The translations under genes and the position numbers were made by a program. A stretch of DNA of 64,000 bases from Rosettibacter primus (GTDB taxonomy: Bacteria; Bacteroidota; Ignavibacteria; Ignavibacteriales; Melioribacteraceae): the NCBI RefSeq assembly GCF_036860675.1, contig NZ_JAYKGK010000006.1:143568-207567 (forward strand). Reading direction: 5' to 3'. Below the pieces are notes generated by a model that was not told where the DNA came from, did not search any database, and saw only the letters and a list, made by a program, of their open reading frames with translations. This document shows positions 9,601 through 18,398 of the stretch, in pieces; position 1 is the first letter of the stretch; the number at the start of each line of letters is the position of its first letter.

Positions 9601-10850
9601 GGGTCTTTTCTATCTACAGCTTTGCGAGCACTTTTAACTGTTTTGTAATGTCCTCTTTCAATCAGCTTTCTTATAATAAAAGGTTTGAACAGTTCAACTG
9701 CCATATCCTTAGGCAATCCACATTCATGCAATTTAAGTTCAGGACCGACAACAATCACAGAGCGGCCTGAATAATCCACACGTTTACCTAGCAAGTTTTG
9801 ACGGAATCTTCCTTGCTTACCTTTAAGCATATCACTCAATGATTTAAGAGGACGATTACCATCACTTCTTACTGCACTTGCCCGTCGTGAATTGTCAAAT
9901 AAAGCATCAACTGCTTCCTGAAGCATTCTTTTTTCATTTCGAAGAATTACTTCAGGTGCTTTAATTTCTATTAATCTTTTAAGACGATTATTCCTTATAA
10001 TGACACGGCGATACAAATCATTTAAATCACTTGTTGCAAAACGCCCACCTTCAAGAGGTACAAGTGGTCTAAGTTCAGGAGGAATTACTGGAATAGCAGT
10101 TAATACCATCCACTCAGGTTTATTTTGAACTTTCCCTTCTTTTTCTCTGAAAGCTTCCAATACACGAAGACGTTTTAATATATCACTTCTTTTTTGTTGA
10201 GAAGTTTCATTTACAAGTTGAGCTTTTAATTCCTGAAATGTTTTTTCAATATCTGTATTTTTAAGCAGTTCTTTAATAGCTTCGCCACCTATTTTAGCAA
10301 CAAATTTTTTGGGGTCGTTATCTTCAAGTGCATCATTATCATGAGGAAGAGATTGAACAATTTCATAATATTGTTCTTCTGAAATCAAGTCTTTTTTATT
10401 CAAACCAGTTGGACCCGGATTAATAACCACATAAGATTCATAATAAATTATTCTTTCAAGTTCTTTTGTGGTCATTCCAATAATATTGCCAATTTTGGAA
10501 GGGAGTGCTTTAAAAAACCAGATATGAACAACAGGAACAGCAAGTGCAATATGGCCCATTCTTTCGCGGCGAACACTCTTAAGTGTAATTTCAACACCAC
10601 ATCTGTCGCATACAATTCCTTTATAACGAATACCTTTGTATTTGCCGCATGCACATTCCCAATCTTTAACGGGTCCAAATATTTTTTCGCAGAACAAGCC
10701 ATCTTTTTCGGGTCTGAATGATCTATAATTAATTGTTTCGGGTTTAGTAACTTCGCCTTTCGATCTATTAAGAATATCATCAGGGCTTGCAAGGCTGATA
10801 GTTAACTTTTCAATTGTCTTAGCTTTTGTATCTTGAGTTTTAGTTCGCAT
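6609..10850 (-). CDS. rpoC: DNA-directed RNA polymerase subunit beta'
   Basis: RNA polymerase beta' subunit (1413 aa). The N-terminal zinc-binding cysteines are C66, C68, C81 and C84; the catalytic Mg-binding motif [12 protein letters not shown] is at about residue 470; the second zinc site ([13 protein letters not shown]) and trigger-loop region ([20 protein letters not shown]) follow. No internal stop or frameshift. It follows rpoB by 44 bp. Length is close to other Bacteroidota-group beta' subunits. Confidence 0.98.
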   Translation of the reverse strand: [1413 protein letters not shown]

Positions 10851-10894
10851 AATTTTTCTCCTTAATTTTTATACGCTTATGCGGCTTCTAACGG

Positions 10895-13800
10895 TTAATT
10901 AATTTTTATCTCAAGGCCTAAACCTTGAAGTTCTTTAATCATAACGTTAAAGGCTTCTGGAACATTTGGTTCCGGTATATTTTCGCCTTTAACAATAGCC
11001 TCGTATGTCTTAGCTCTTCCTGCAACATCGTCACTTTTAACCGTTAAGATTTCCTGTAATGTATGAGCCGCACCATAACCTTCTAGAGCCCAAACTTCCA
11101 TTTCACCAAATCTTTGTCCACCAAACTGAGCTTTTCCACCAAGTGGTTGTTGAGTAATCAATGAATATGGTCCTATTGAGCGAGCATGAATTTTGTCGTC
11201 AACCATATGACCAAGTTTCATCATATAGATATATCCACATGTAACTTTTTGATGGAATCTTTCTCCAGTTCTTCCATCATAAAGCCATGTTTTACTGCCT
11301 TCATCAAGTTCAGCTTGTCTTAACCATTCTTCGACATCTTTAACACCTGCTCCATCAAAAATTGGCGTTTCAAATTTTACTCCTAATTTTTTACCTACCC
11401 AGCCTAATGCAGTTTCATAAAGCTGACCAAGATTCATACGGGATGGAACTCCAAGTGGATTTAATACAATGTCAACAGGAGTGCCATCTTCATGATATGG
11501 CATATCTTCAACTGGAACTACTTTAGCAACTACACCTTTATTACCATGTCTTCCTGCCATTTTATCGCCAACCTGGATTTTTCTTTTCTTAGCCACATAC
11601 ACTTTAGCTAATTGCGTTATTCCAGGAGGCAATTCGTCACCTGATTGTATTTTCAGTTTTTCTCTCTTATAATTTTCCTCAATTTCAGCTACAACTTTGA
11701 AATAATTAGAATATAATTTTCTAATCAATTCATTTGTATGTTTTCTTTCGAACCAATCTTTGGTATAATCAAGTCTTGTTACATCTTCAATATCAGCAAA
11801 GGTTGAGTCTTTAATCACTGTTCCACTTCTTAGAACAACAGTTCCATCAAGGTTGCGAATACCAGTTGTAGTTTTTCCTGAAGTTATTTTAGTTAACTTT
11901 TCGACAAGTTTTTTATAATAATTTTCTTGTTGTTTTTTATAAGAATTTTCTAATTCATCTAATTGTTTTTTCTCGAGCTTTTTAGCTTCTGCATCTTTTT
12001 TCTTTCTGCTAAATAATCTTGTTTTGATTACAACTCCTTTTAATCCTGGAGGAGCTTTTAATGATGCATCTTTAACATCTCCAGCTTTATCACCAAATAT
12101 TGCTTTGAGTAATTTTTCTTCTGGAGTAGGGTCTGATTCACCTTTGGGCGTAATCTTTCCTATTAAAATATCACCTTCTTTTACTTCTGCACCTTCACGA
12201 ACAATTCCATTTTCATCTAAATCTTTTGTAGCTTCTTCACTTACATTGGGAATATCTCTTGTTAATTCTTCTTCGCCCCGTTTTGTTTCTCTAACTTGAA
12301 GTTCAAATTCTTCTATATGAATTGAAGTAAATACATCTTCTGCTACCAATCGTTCACTTATTACAATTGCATCTTCAAAATTATATCCATTCCATGGCAT
12401 GAATGCAACAGAGATATTTCTACCAAGTGCAAGTTCTCCCTTATCCATAGATGGACCATCAGCAAGTACATCTCCCTTCTTAACTTTTTGTCCTGTGACT
12501 ACAACTGGACGTTGTGAAAAACAAGTTTCTTGATTAGTTCCAGCAAACTTTGTTAAGTTGTATTCGACTCGTCGTTCATCGTCAAAACTTACAAGTGCTT
12601 CTTCGGAATCAAGATTCATGTTGTATCTTACAATAATTTTTCTCGCATCTGCATACTCTACAACACCATCATCTTCTGCTAAGATAAGAAGTCGTGAATC
12701 TCTTGCTACTTTATATTCCATTCCTGTTCCAACAATTGGTGCTTCGGGAACTAAAAGAGGGACTGCCTGTCGTTGCATGTTAGAACCCATAAGCGCACGG
12801 TTTGCATCATCATGTTCAAGGAATGGAATTAATGCCGCAGCTGCACTTACAATTTGAGCAGGTGCAACATCCATGTAATCAACTTCTGAAGGAGGAACAA
12901 TTGGGAATTCGCCTTTATGACGGCATTTTACTCTATCGAGAACAAATCTTCCTTGTTCATCAAGAGGAGCATTTGCCTGAGCAATAATGTATTCATCTTC
13001 CTGATCTGCACTTAAATATTCAATTGTATTTGTTACCCTACCATCTTTAACTTTTCTATATGGTGTTTCTAAAAATCCATATTGATTGACGCGTGCATAA
13101 ATTGTAAGAGAAGATATAAGACCGATATTAGGACCTTCTGGAGTTTCAATCGGGCAAAGTCTTCCATAATGAGAATGATGAACGTCACGCACTTCGAATC
13201 CTGCTCTTTCACGAGTTAATCCTCCTGGACCTAAAGCTGAAATTCTTCTTTTATGTGTTAACTCAGAAAGTGGATTCGTTTGATCCATAAATTGTGAAAG
13301 TTGATTTGTACCAAAGAATGCATTAATAACACTGGTTATAGTTCTTGCATTTACCAAATCCTGTGGCTGCATATTTTCATTATCACGCATATTCATTCTT
13401 TCTTTAATAGTGCGAGCCATTCTTGCCAATCCAACATTGTACTGCTGCATCAATTGTTCGCCAACAGTTCTAACTCTTCTATTCCCAAGATGGTCAATAT
13501 CATCAACGCTCACATTTCCATTTTTAAGCATGATAATATTTTTCATAATAGCAATAATATCTTCAACTGTTAGAACATGAATATTTTCATCAACATCCAG
13601 ACCCAATTTATCATTCATTCTAAATCGGCCAACTTCGCCAAGGTCATATCTTTTATCATTAAAGAATAATTTATCAAGTAATGCAATTGCAGTTTCTAAA
13701 TCTGGAGCTTCTCCAGAACGAAGCTGACGATAAATTGCATAGAGAGCTTCTTCTTTAGTTTTAGATGTATCTTTTTTAAGTGTATTTATAATTAAATCCT

Positions 13801-14674
13801 GCTCGTAGGATGTTTCTGCACTAATTAATTGAATTTTATTGAGTGATGATTTTTTAATGTTGTCTATAATTTCTTCTGTAAGCTGAGCATCTTTTGAAAC
13901 ATAAATTTCACCTGTTTGCAAATCAATAATATCATTAGCAGCAATTCTTCCTGAATGTTTTTCAGCATCTAAATGTTTAACGGGTACTTCTTCTATTAAA
14001 TTGAATAAGTTAAGAATCTGTTCGTCGGTTTCGTAACCTAATGCTCTAAGCAAAGTAGTAGATGGAAACTTTTTTCTTCTATCGATATACACATATAAAA
14101 CATTATTAATATCGGTAGCAAATTCTACCCAGGAACCTTTAAATGGAATTATTCTTGCCGAGTAAATTGGTGTTCCATTTGGATGAAATGTTTGTGCAAA
14201 TGCTACTCCAGGCGAACGATGCAATTGGCTTACTATTACTCTTTCGGCACCATTTATAATGAAGGTGCCTCTTTCAGTCATATAAGGAAGATTGCCAAGA
14301 TAAACTTCCTGTTCAACTGTATTGATATACTCGCCTGTTTCATCATCTTTTGTAGAAAGGCGTAATTTTGCTTTTAATGGTGCTGAATAAGTTAATCCTC
14401 TTTCTTCACACTCAGCTATAGAAAAGCGAGGTTTTTCAATATAATATTCAATAAAATCAAGGCGATAAAATTCTTTATTATCAAGAATCGGGAAATTCTG
14501 ATTAAATACTGCCTGCAATCCTTTATTTTCTCGCTGTGAAGGCGGCACTTTTGCTTGCAGGAATTCCTCAAATGATTCAAGCTGAATATTCAATAAATCC
14601 GGGACCTTCAACACATTGGTAATCTTCGCAAAGGATATTCTCCCTGTGCTTTTGTTAATTTTTTGTTTTTCCAA
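10895..14674 (-). CDS. rpoB: DNA-directed RNA polymerase subunit beta
   Basis: RNA polymerase beta subunit (1259 aa). The rifampicin region reads FFGTNQLSQFMDQTNPLSELTHKRRISALGPGGLTRERAGFEVRDVH in outline (key stretch SQFMDQTNPLSELTHKRR), with sensitive-type residues D, H and S. The C-terminal beta signature GEMEVWALEGYGAAHTLQE is intact. It comes after a 114-bp gap behind rplL that holds two hairpins, as in other bacteria where expression of rpoB is uncoupled from rplJL. Confidence 0.98.
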   Translation of the reverse strand: MEKQKINKSTGRISFAKITNVLKVPDLLNIQLESFEEFLQAKVPPSQRENKGLQAVFNQNFPILDNKEFYRLDFIEYYIEKPRFSIAECEERGLTYSAPLKAKLRLSTKDDETGEYINTVEQEVYLGNLPYMTERGTFIINGAERVIVSQLHRSPGVAFAQTFHPNGTPIYSARIIPFKGSWVEFATDINNVLYVYIDRRKKFPSTTLLRALGYETDEQILNLFNLIEEVPVKHLDAEKHSGRIAANDIIDLQTGEIYVSKDAQLTEEIIDNIKKSSLNKIQLISAETSYEQDLIINTLKKDTSKTKEEALYAIYRQLRSGEAPDLETAIALLDKLFFNDKRYDLGEVGRFRMNDKLGLDVDENIHVLTVEDIIAIMKNIIMLKNGNVSVDDIDHLGNRRVRTVGEQLMQQYNVGLARMARTIKERMNMRDNENMQPQDLVNARTITSVINAFFGTNQLSQFMDQTNPLSELTHKRRISALGPGGLTRERAGFEVRDVHHSHYGRLCPIETPEGPNIGLISSLTIYARVNQYGFLETPYRKVKDGRVTNTIEYLSADQEDEYIIAQANAPLDEQGRFVLDRVKCRHKGEFPIVPPSEVDYMDVAPAQIVSAAAALIPFLEHDDANRALMGSNMQRQAVPLLVPEAPIVGTGMEYKVARDSRLLILAEDDGVVEYADARKIIVRYNMNLDSEEALVSFDDERRVEYNLTKFAGTNQETCFSQRPVVVTGQKVKKGDVLADGPSMDKGELALGRNISVAFMPWNGYNFEDAIVISERLVAEDVFTSIHIEEFELQVRETKRGEEELTRDIPNVSEEATKDLDENGIVREGAEVKEGDILIGKITPKGESDPTPEEKLLKAIFGDKAGDVKDASLKAPPGLKGVVIKTRLFSRKKKDAEAKKLEKKQLDELENSYKKQQENYYKKLVEKLTKITSGKTTTGIRNLDGTVVLRSGTVIKDSTFADIEDVTRLDYTKDWFERKHTNELIRKLYSNYFKVVAEIEENYKREKLKIQSGDELPPGITQLAKVYVAKKRKIQVGDKMAGRHGNKGVVAKVVPVEDMPYHEDGTPVDIVLNPLGVPSRMNLGQLYETALGWVGKKLGVKFETPIFDGAGVKDVEEWLRQAELDEGSKTWLYDGRTGERFHQKVTCGYIYMMKLGHMVDDKIHARSIGPYSLITQQPLGGKAQFGGQRFGEMEVWALEGYGAAHTLQEILTVKSDDVAGRAKTYEAIVKGENIPEPNVPEAFNVMIKELQGLGLEIKIN

Positions 14675-14703
14675 AGCCTAACCTCCAATGATTTTATTAA
14701 ATT

Positions 14704-14759
14704 CTTTCATTTTTATAATGAAAGAAAGTGGTAAAACGGAAATTCCATTTTACCACTTT
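14704..14759 (-). promoter_or_regulatory. Tandem hairpins in the rplL-rpoB gap (likely attenuator or RNA-processing site)
   Basis: Two adjoining inverted repeats fill the gap. The first has 12-bp arms AAAGTGGTAAAA / TTTTACCACTTT (14725-14736 and 14748-14759) plus inner GGAA/TTCC pairs. The second has 7-bp arms CTTTCAT / ATGAAAG (14704-14710 and 14718-14724). No long T-run follows on the minus strand, so a partial attenuator or RNase III-type processing site, as known in this gap in E. coli, fits better than a full terminator. Function is inferred. Confidence 0.55.
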
Positions 14760-14788
14760 AGATTTATCAAAAAATTAGTTGATAAAAA

Positions 14789-15169
14789 TTATTTAATTGT
14801 TACAGTAGCGCCAGCTTCTTCTAATTCTTTTTTAATCTTCTCAGCTTCTTCTTTAGATATACCTTCTTTAACTGGTTTTGGGGCACCATCAACTAAATCT
14901 TTAGCTTCTTTAAGTCCAAGTCCTGTATGAGCACGAACTACTTTAATAACATTAATTTTAGTTGCACCAGCATTTTCGAGAATTACATCAAATTCGGTTT
15001 TCTCTTCAGCAGGTGCAGCTGCAGCACCAGCAGCTGGAGCTCCAGCCATTACAACAGGAGCAGCAGCTGTAACTCCAAATTCATCTTCTAATGCTTTTTT
15101 TAATTCTGCAGCTTCTACTAATGTAAGAGCTTTAATTTTTTCTACAATTTCAGCAATTTTTTCTGACAT
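14789..15169 (-). CDS. rplL: 50S ribosomal protein L7/L12
   Basis: Stalk protein L7/L12 (126 aa), which recruits translational GTPases. It has the N-terminal dimerisation helices, an Ala/Gly/Pro hinge (VVMAGAPAAGAAAAPAEEK) at about residues 39-57, and the C-terminal domain with VIKVVRAHTGLGLKEAKDLV. Length is normal. It sits 38 bp after rplJ, whose product anchors it. Confidence 0.97.
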   Translation of the reverse strand: MSEKIAEIVEKIKALTLVEAAELKKALEDEFGVTAAAPVVMAGAPAAGAAAAPAEEKTEFDVILENAGATKINVIKVVRAHTGLGLKEAKDLVDGAPKPVKEGISKEEAEKIKKELEEAGATVTIK

Positions 15170-15207
15170 TTTATTTCTCCTATTAATTAATATTTCCTAA
15201 AAAAATT

Positions 15208-15729
15208 TTAAGCCGCTTTTTTCTTTGAGATTTCATCAATAACACTTACTAAATCTCTCATAACAGCATTAATTGCTCCAACAATGCCTGAAGAAGGTGA
15301 AGCAATACTTCCGATTATACCGGCAATAATTTCTTCTTTTGTTGGCATCGTAGCAATTGCATCTAACTGGTCAGAGCCATAATATGTTGATTCGAGATAA
15401 CACCCTTTAAATGCAAATTTACCGGTATCGTCAAAATATTTTTTGATGATTTTAGCAGGTGCAACAAAATTATCTTTTGCAAATGCTACACCTGTCATCC
15501 CCGTAAGATGACCATAAAATTTATCATACCCTCCAATTTCTTCGAGGGCTTTTCTTAATAAGGTATTTTTAAAGACTTTGTAAGTAACTCCTTCCTTCTT
15601 GAAATTTGCGCGGAGTTTATTGATATCAGCAACATTTACTCCTTTATAGTCTACAAGAAACATTGCTGAAGAATCTTTTACAAGTTCTTTAATTTGTTGA
15701 AGTACTTCTACTTTTTTAGCTTTTTTCAT
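15208..15729 (-). CDS. rplJ: 50S ribosomal protein L10
   Basis: L10 (173 aa), the stalk base that carries L7/L12 dimers on its C-terminal helix. The N-terminal domain shows SSAMFLVDYKGVNVADINKLR and VFKNTLLRKALEE, conserved in bacterial L10. A structured 97-bp leader precedes it (see the L10 leader entry), consistent with autoregulation by the L10-L12 complex as known in other bacteria. Confidence 0.96.
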   Translation of the reverse strand: MKKAKKVEVLQQIKELVKDSSAMFLVDYKGVNVADINKLRANFKKEGVTYKVFKNTLLRKALEEIGGYDKFYGHLTGMTGVAFAKDNFVAPAKIIKKYFDDTGKFAFKGCYLESTYYGSDQLDAIATMPTKEEIIAGIIGSIASPSSGIVGAINAVMRDLVSVIDEISKKKAA

Positions 15730-15826
15730 TATTCTCCCGTATCAGTTATTTTAACAACTGTTCGGCTTTTGAAGCATTTTTAACCTTGATATAGCAAAGC
15801 TAAAATCAAGGCAGAGTGCGTAATTT
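15730..15826 (-). ncRNA. L10 leader RNA (putative ribosomal autoregulatory element)
   Basis: The rplA-rplJ gap contains, on the minus strand, a stem CCTTGAT / ATCAAGG closing a short loop, then AAAAATGCTTCAAAAGCCG with a small GCTT..AAGC stem, then the rplJ ribosome site GGGAG. Position, size and stem arrangement match the L10 leader family, which binds the L10-L12 complex. No covariance search was possible, so this rests on place and form. Confidence 0.55.
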
Positions 15827-16528
15827 TTATTTTGTAGCCAGGGCTGCTTCGTCTTTTGTTATTTTTAATCCTGGTCCCATTGTGGAAGATAGGTAAATAC
15901 TTTTAATGTATTGACCTTTAGCCGAAGCTGGTTTCAGTTTTACAATTGTCTGCAAAAATGTTCTTACATTTTCTGCTAATTGTTCAACTGTAAAATTTAA
16001 TTTACCTAATGAAGCATGAACAATTCCAGCTTTTTCAACACGGAATTCTATTTTACCAGCTTTTACTTCTTTAACTGCTTTTGTTACATCCTGTGTTACA
16101 GTTCCACTTTTAGGATTTGGCATTAAGCCTTTAGGACCAAGAACACGACCAAGTTTTCCTACTTCTCCCATAGTATCGGGAGTTGCAATGATTACATCAA
16201 CATCTGCCCAGCCATTTTTTATTTTTTCAAGATATTCTTCAAAACCTGCATATTCAGCGCCAGCTTTTAATGCTTCTTCTGCTAAAGAACCTTTAGCTAT
16301 TACAAGAACTCTAACCTGTTTACCAGTTCCGTGAGGTAATGAAACTGTACCTCTAACCATTTGGTCAGCATGTCGCGGGTCAACGCCAAGACGAACAGCA
16401 CAATCAAGCGATTCTGTAAATTTAACTTTTGAATTTTCTTTAAGAACTTTAATCGCTTCTTCAATTGTATATTCTTTTTTTGTATCTACATTCTTTCTTA
16501 TTGCTTGAACTCTTTTTGATACTCTCAT
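15827..16528 (-). CDS. rplA: 50S ribosomal protein L1
   Basis: L1 (233 aa), the mobile L1-stalk protein that contacts E-site tRNA. Segments ESLDCAVRLGVDPRHADQMVRG, GRVLGPKGLMPNPKSGTV and the C-terminal YLSSTMGPGLKI are diagnostic. In E. coli L1 also represses the rplKA transcript. It is 17 bp after rplK. Confidence 0.97.
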   Translation of the reverse strand: MRVSKRVQAIRKNVDTKKEYTIEEAIKVLKENSKVKFTESLDCAVRLGVDPRHADQMVRGTVSLPHGTGKQVRVLVIAKGSLAEEALKAGAEYAGFEEYLEKIKNGWADVDVIIATPDTMGEVGKLGRVLGPKGLMPNPKSGTVTQDVTKAVKEVKAGKIEFRVEKAGIVHASLGKLNFTVEQLAENVRTFLQTIVKLKPASAKGQYIKSIYLSSTMGPGLKITKDEAALATK

Positions 16529-16545
16529 TTTATTATACCATTATT

Positions 16546-16971
16546 TTATTCTTCAACTGTAATTCCCATACTGCGCGCAGTGCCAGCAATCATACTCATT
16601 GCATGTTCAATATCATGAGCATTTAAATCTGGCATTTTTAATTGTGCTATTTCTCTAAGTTGCTCTTTGGTTATTTTTCCAACCTTTGTTTTATTTGGTT
16701 CAGAAGAACCTTTTTCAATTTTTAGAGCTTTTTTTAATAAAACAGCAGCAGGGGGTGTTTTTGTAATAAATGTAAATGATTTATCGGAATAAACAGTAAT
16801 AACAACGGGAATTATTAATCCCTGTTTATCTGCAGTTCTTGCATTAAACTGTTTGCAGAACTCCATGATATTAACACCTTTTTGACCCAATGCAGGTCCA
16901 ACTGGAGGTGAAGGATTAGCCTGACCGCCTGGTATCTGAAGTTTAATATAACCTTCTATTTTCTTTGCCAT
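16546..16971 (-). CDS. rplK: 50S ribosomal protein L11
   Basis: L11 (141 aa), part of the GTPase-associated centre and needed for RelA-type stringent signalling. It shows IKLQIPGGQANPSPPVGPALGQ at the N-terminus with the proline pair that contacts thiopeptides, and the C-terminal rRNA-binding domain ending AGTARSMGITVE. 17 bp after nusG. Confidence 0.97.
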   Translation of the reverse strand: MAKKIEGYIKLQIPGGQANPSPPVGPALGQKGVNIMEFCKQFNARTADKQGLIIPVVITVYSDKSFTFITKTPPAAVLLKKALKIEKGSSEPNKTKVGKITKEQLREIAQLKMPDLNAHDIEHAMSMIAGTARSMGITVEE

Positions 16972-16988
16972 AATTTTAACCTGATAAT

Positions 16989-17534
16989 TTATTTCTCTAA
17001 TTCTGCTTGTACAAAGTCAATTTCGACAGGTGTTTTTCTTCCAAAAATTGAAACCATAACTTTTATTTTCATTTTTTCTTCGTTCACTTCTTCAACAACA
17101 CCAGTGAAATTATTGAATGGTCCATCAATAATTTTAACAAAATCACCTGCACGAAATACAGTCTCAGTTCTTTCTGCTTCTTCACCCTGAGAAATTCTGC
17201 CAACAATTCTTTTAACTTCATCAGGGAGTAATGGTAATGGATTTTTTGGATTACCCAAAAATCCCATCACAGAGGGAGTGTTTAATATAAAGTCCTTTAC
17301 TTTCAAGTCTAAGTCCGCACAAATTAAAATATATCCCGGGAAAAAATTTTTCTTCTTTGTTTTCTTTTTCCCATCTTTAATCTCAAGTACTTTTTCGGTT
17401 GGCACTAATACTTCAAAGATTCTTGAACGTAATTCTTCATTATCTTTCAGTTCATTTTCGATTAAAGTCTTCACTTTATTTTCATGCCCCGAAAAAGTAC
17501 GAACCACATACCATTTACCGTTTCCAGATTCCAA
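16989..17534 (-). CDS. nusG: Transcription termination/antitermination factor NusG
   Basis: NusG (181 aa), which binds RNA polymerase and links it to Rho or S10. The N-terminal NGN domain (WYVVRTFSGHENKVKTLIE ... PGYILI) is followed by a KOW domain (residues about 125-181, AGDFVKIIDGPFNNFTGVVEEV). It has no inserted domain. It starts 2 bp after secE. Confidence 0.96.
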   Translation of the reverse strand: MESGNGKWYVVRTFSGHENKVKTLIENELKDNEELRSRIFEVLVPTEKVLEIKDGKKKTKKKNFFPGYILICADLDLKVKDFILNTPSVMGFLGNPKNPLPLLPDEVKRIVGRISQGEEAERTETVFRAGDFVKIIDGPFNNFTGVVEEVNEEKMKIKVMVSIFGRKTPVEIDFVQAELEK

Positions 17535-17536
17535 TT

Positions 17537-17719
17537 TTAAAAAATCCCTTTAAATATTTGGCTAATACTCATGTCGATGATATAAGTAAACAAAGCAAGA
17601 ATAAGACATACAACAATAACAATTGTAGTTGATTCTTTTAATTCGTCTTTAGAAGGCCATGTAACCTTCTTCATTTCTTTGACGACATCGTTTACAAAAT
17701 TGATTATTTTTTCTTTCAT
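17537..17719 (-). CDS. secE: Protein translocase subunit SecE
   Basis: Short, single-membrane-segment SecE (60 aa), a core partner of SecY. The amphipathic helix with VVKEMKKVTWPSKDEL is followed by one hydrophobic segment (TTIVIVVCLILALFTYIID, about residues 31-49). This minimal form is usual outside enterobacteria. It lies between tRNA-Trp and nusG. Confidence 0.95.
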   Translation of the reverse strand: MKEKIINFVNDVVKEMKKVTWPSKDELKESTTIVIVVCLILALFTYIIDMSISQIFKGIF

Positions 17720-17739
17720 ATAATTTTTAATTTTGATTG

Positions 17740-17812
<73 letters not shown>

Positions 17813-17814
17813 GT

Positions 17815-17982
17815 TTACTTAGTTTCCTTAAAAATCACATGTTTTCTTACAATAGGGTCATATTTTTTATATTCAACACGACCGGGGTGATTTCTTTTGT
17901 TTTTTGTTGTAGTGTAGCGATAACCTGTTCCAGCAGAGCTTTCCAGTGTTATAATTTGTCTTACATTTTTAGATTTAGCCAT
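17815..17982 (-). CDS. rpmG: 50S ribosomal protein L33 (zinc-free form)
   Basis: A 55-residue L33 that starts MAKSKNVRQIITLESS and ends YDPIVRKHVIFKETK. Middle residues GYRYTTTKNKRNHPGRVEYKKY are typical. There is no cysteine, so this is the zinc-independent C-minus type; a zinc-binding paralogue is not in the window. The stop codon is only 2 bases from the tRNA-Trp 5' end, so it must be cut out of a common transcript. No other gene fits between the tRNAs. Confidence 0.95.
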   Translation of the reverse strand: MAKSKNVRQIITLESSAGTGYRYTTTKNKRNHPGRVEYKKYDPIVRKHVIFKETK

Positions 17983-18006
17983 TATAAATCCTCTTAACTA
18001 AATTGG

Positions 18007-18079
18007 AGCGGGAGACGGGACTCGAACCCGCGACCAACAGCTTGGAAGGCTGTGACTCTGCCAACTGAGTTACTCCCGC
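18007..18079 (-). tRNA. tRNA-Gly (anticodon TCC)
   Basis: A 73-nt cloverleaf: acceptor GCGGGAG / CTCCCGC, discriminator T, anticodon loop CTTCCAA, T-loop TTCGAGT. The next three minus-strand bases are CCA (18004-18006), so the 3' end is encoded here, unlike the neighbouring tRNAs. D-stem begins with A rather than the usual G. Confidence 0.95.
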
Positions 18080-18183
18080 TTAAAATTTCACAACAAAATA
18101 TTTATGAACTAATTTCTTGTTATAACTCTGTTTAATCAGAATTTTAGAAGTAAATTGTTAATTATGGTGAATAATATCGTATG

Positions 18184-18256
<73 letters not shown>

Positions 18257-18278
18257 TTAATCAATATATAAAGAACTG

Positions 18279-18362
18279 TGGGCGGCGAGGGATTCGAACC
18301 CCCAAAGGCATTCGCCAACGGATTTACAGTCCGCCCCGGCTCTCCAACTCCGGCGTCCGCCC
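18279..18362 (-). tRNA. tRNA-Tyr (anticodon GTA)
   Basis: An 84-nt type II tRNA with a long variable arm: acceptor GGGCGG / CCGCCC, discriminator A, anticodon loop CTGTAAA, T-loop TTCGAAT. Two oddities are visible: position 8 reads C where nearly all tRNAs have T, and the seventh acceptor pair is A-G. It is first in the tRNA-Tyr/Thr/Gly/Trp cluster. Confidence 0.94.
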
Positions 18363-18398
18363 GGACAAATTTCACCCATAAACTTAAAAAACGAGCAT

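Noticed and set aside
10472..10792. 106-residue minus-strand frame in another phase within rpoC
   Set aside because: Lies fully inside the conserved N-terminus of rpoC, which is uninterrupted; no frameshift is implied.
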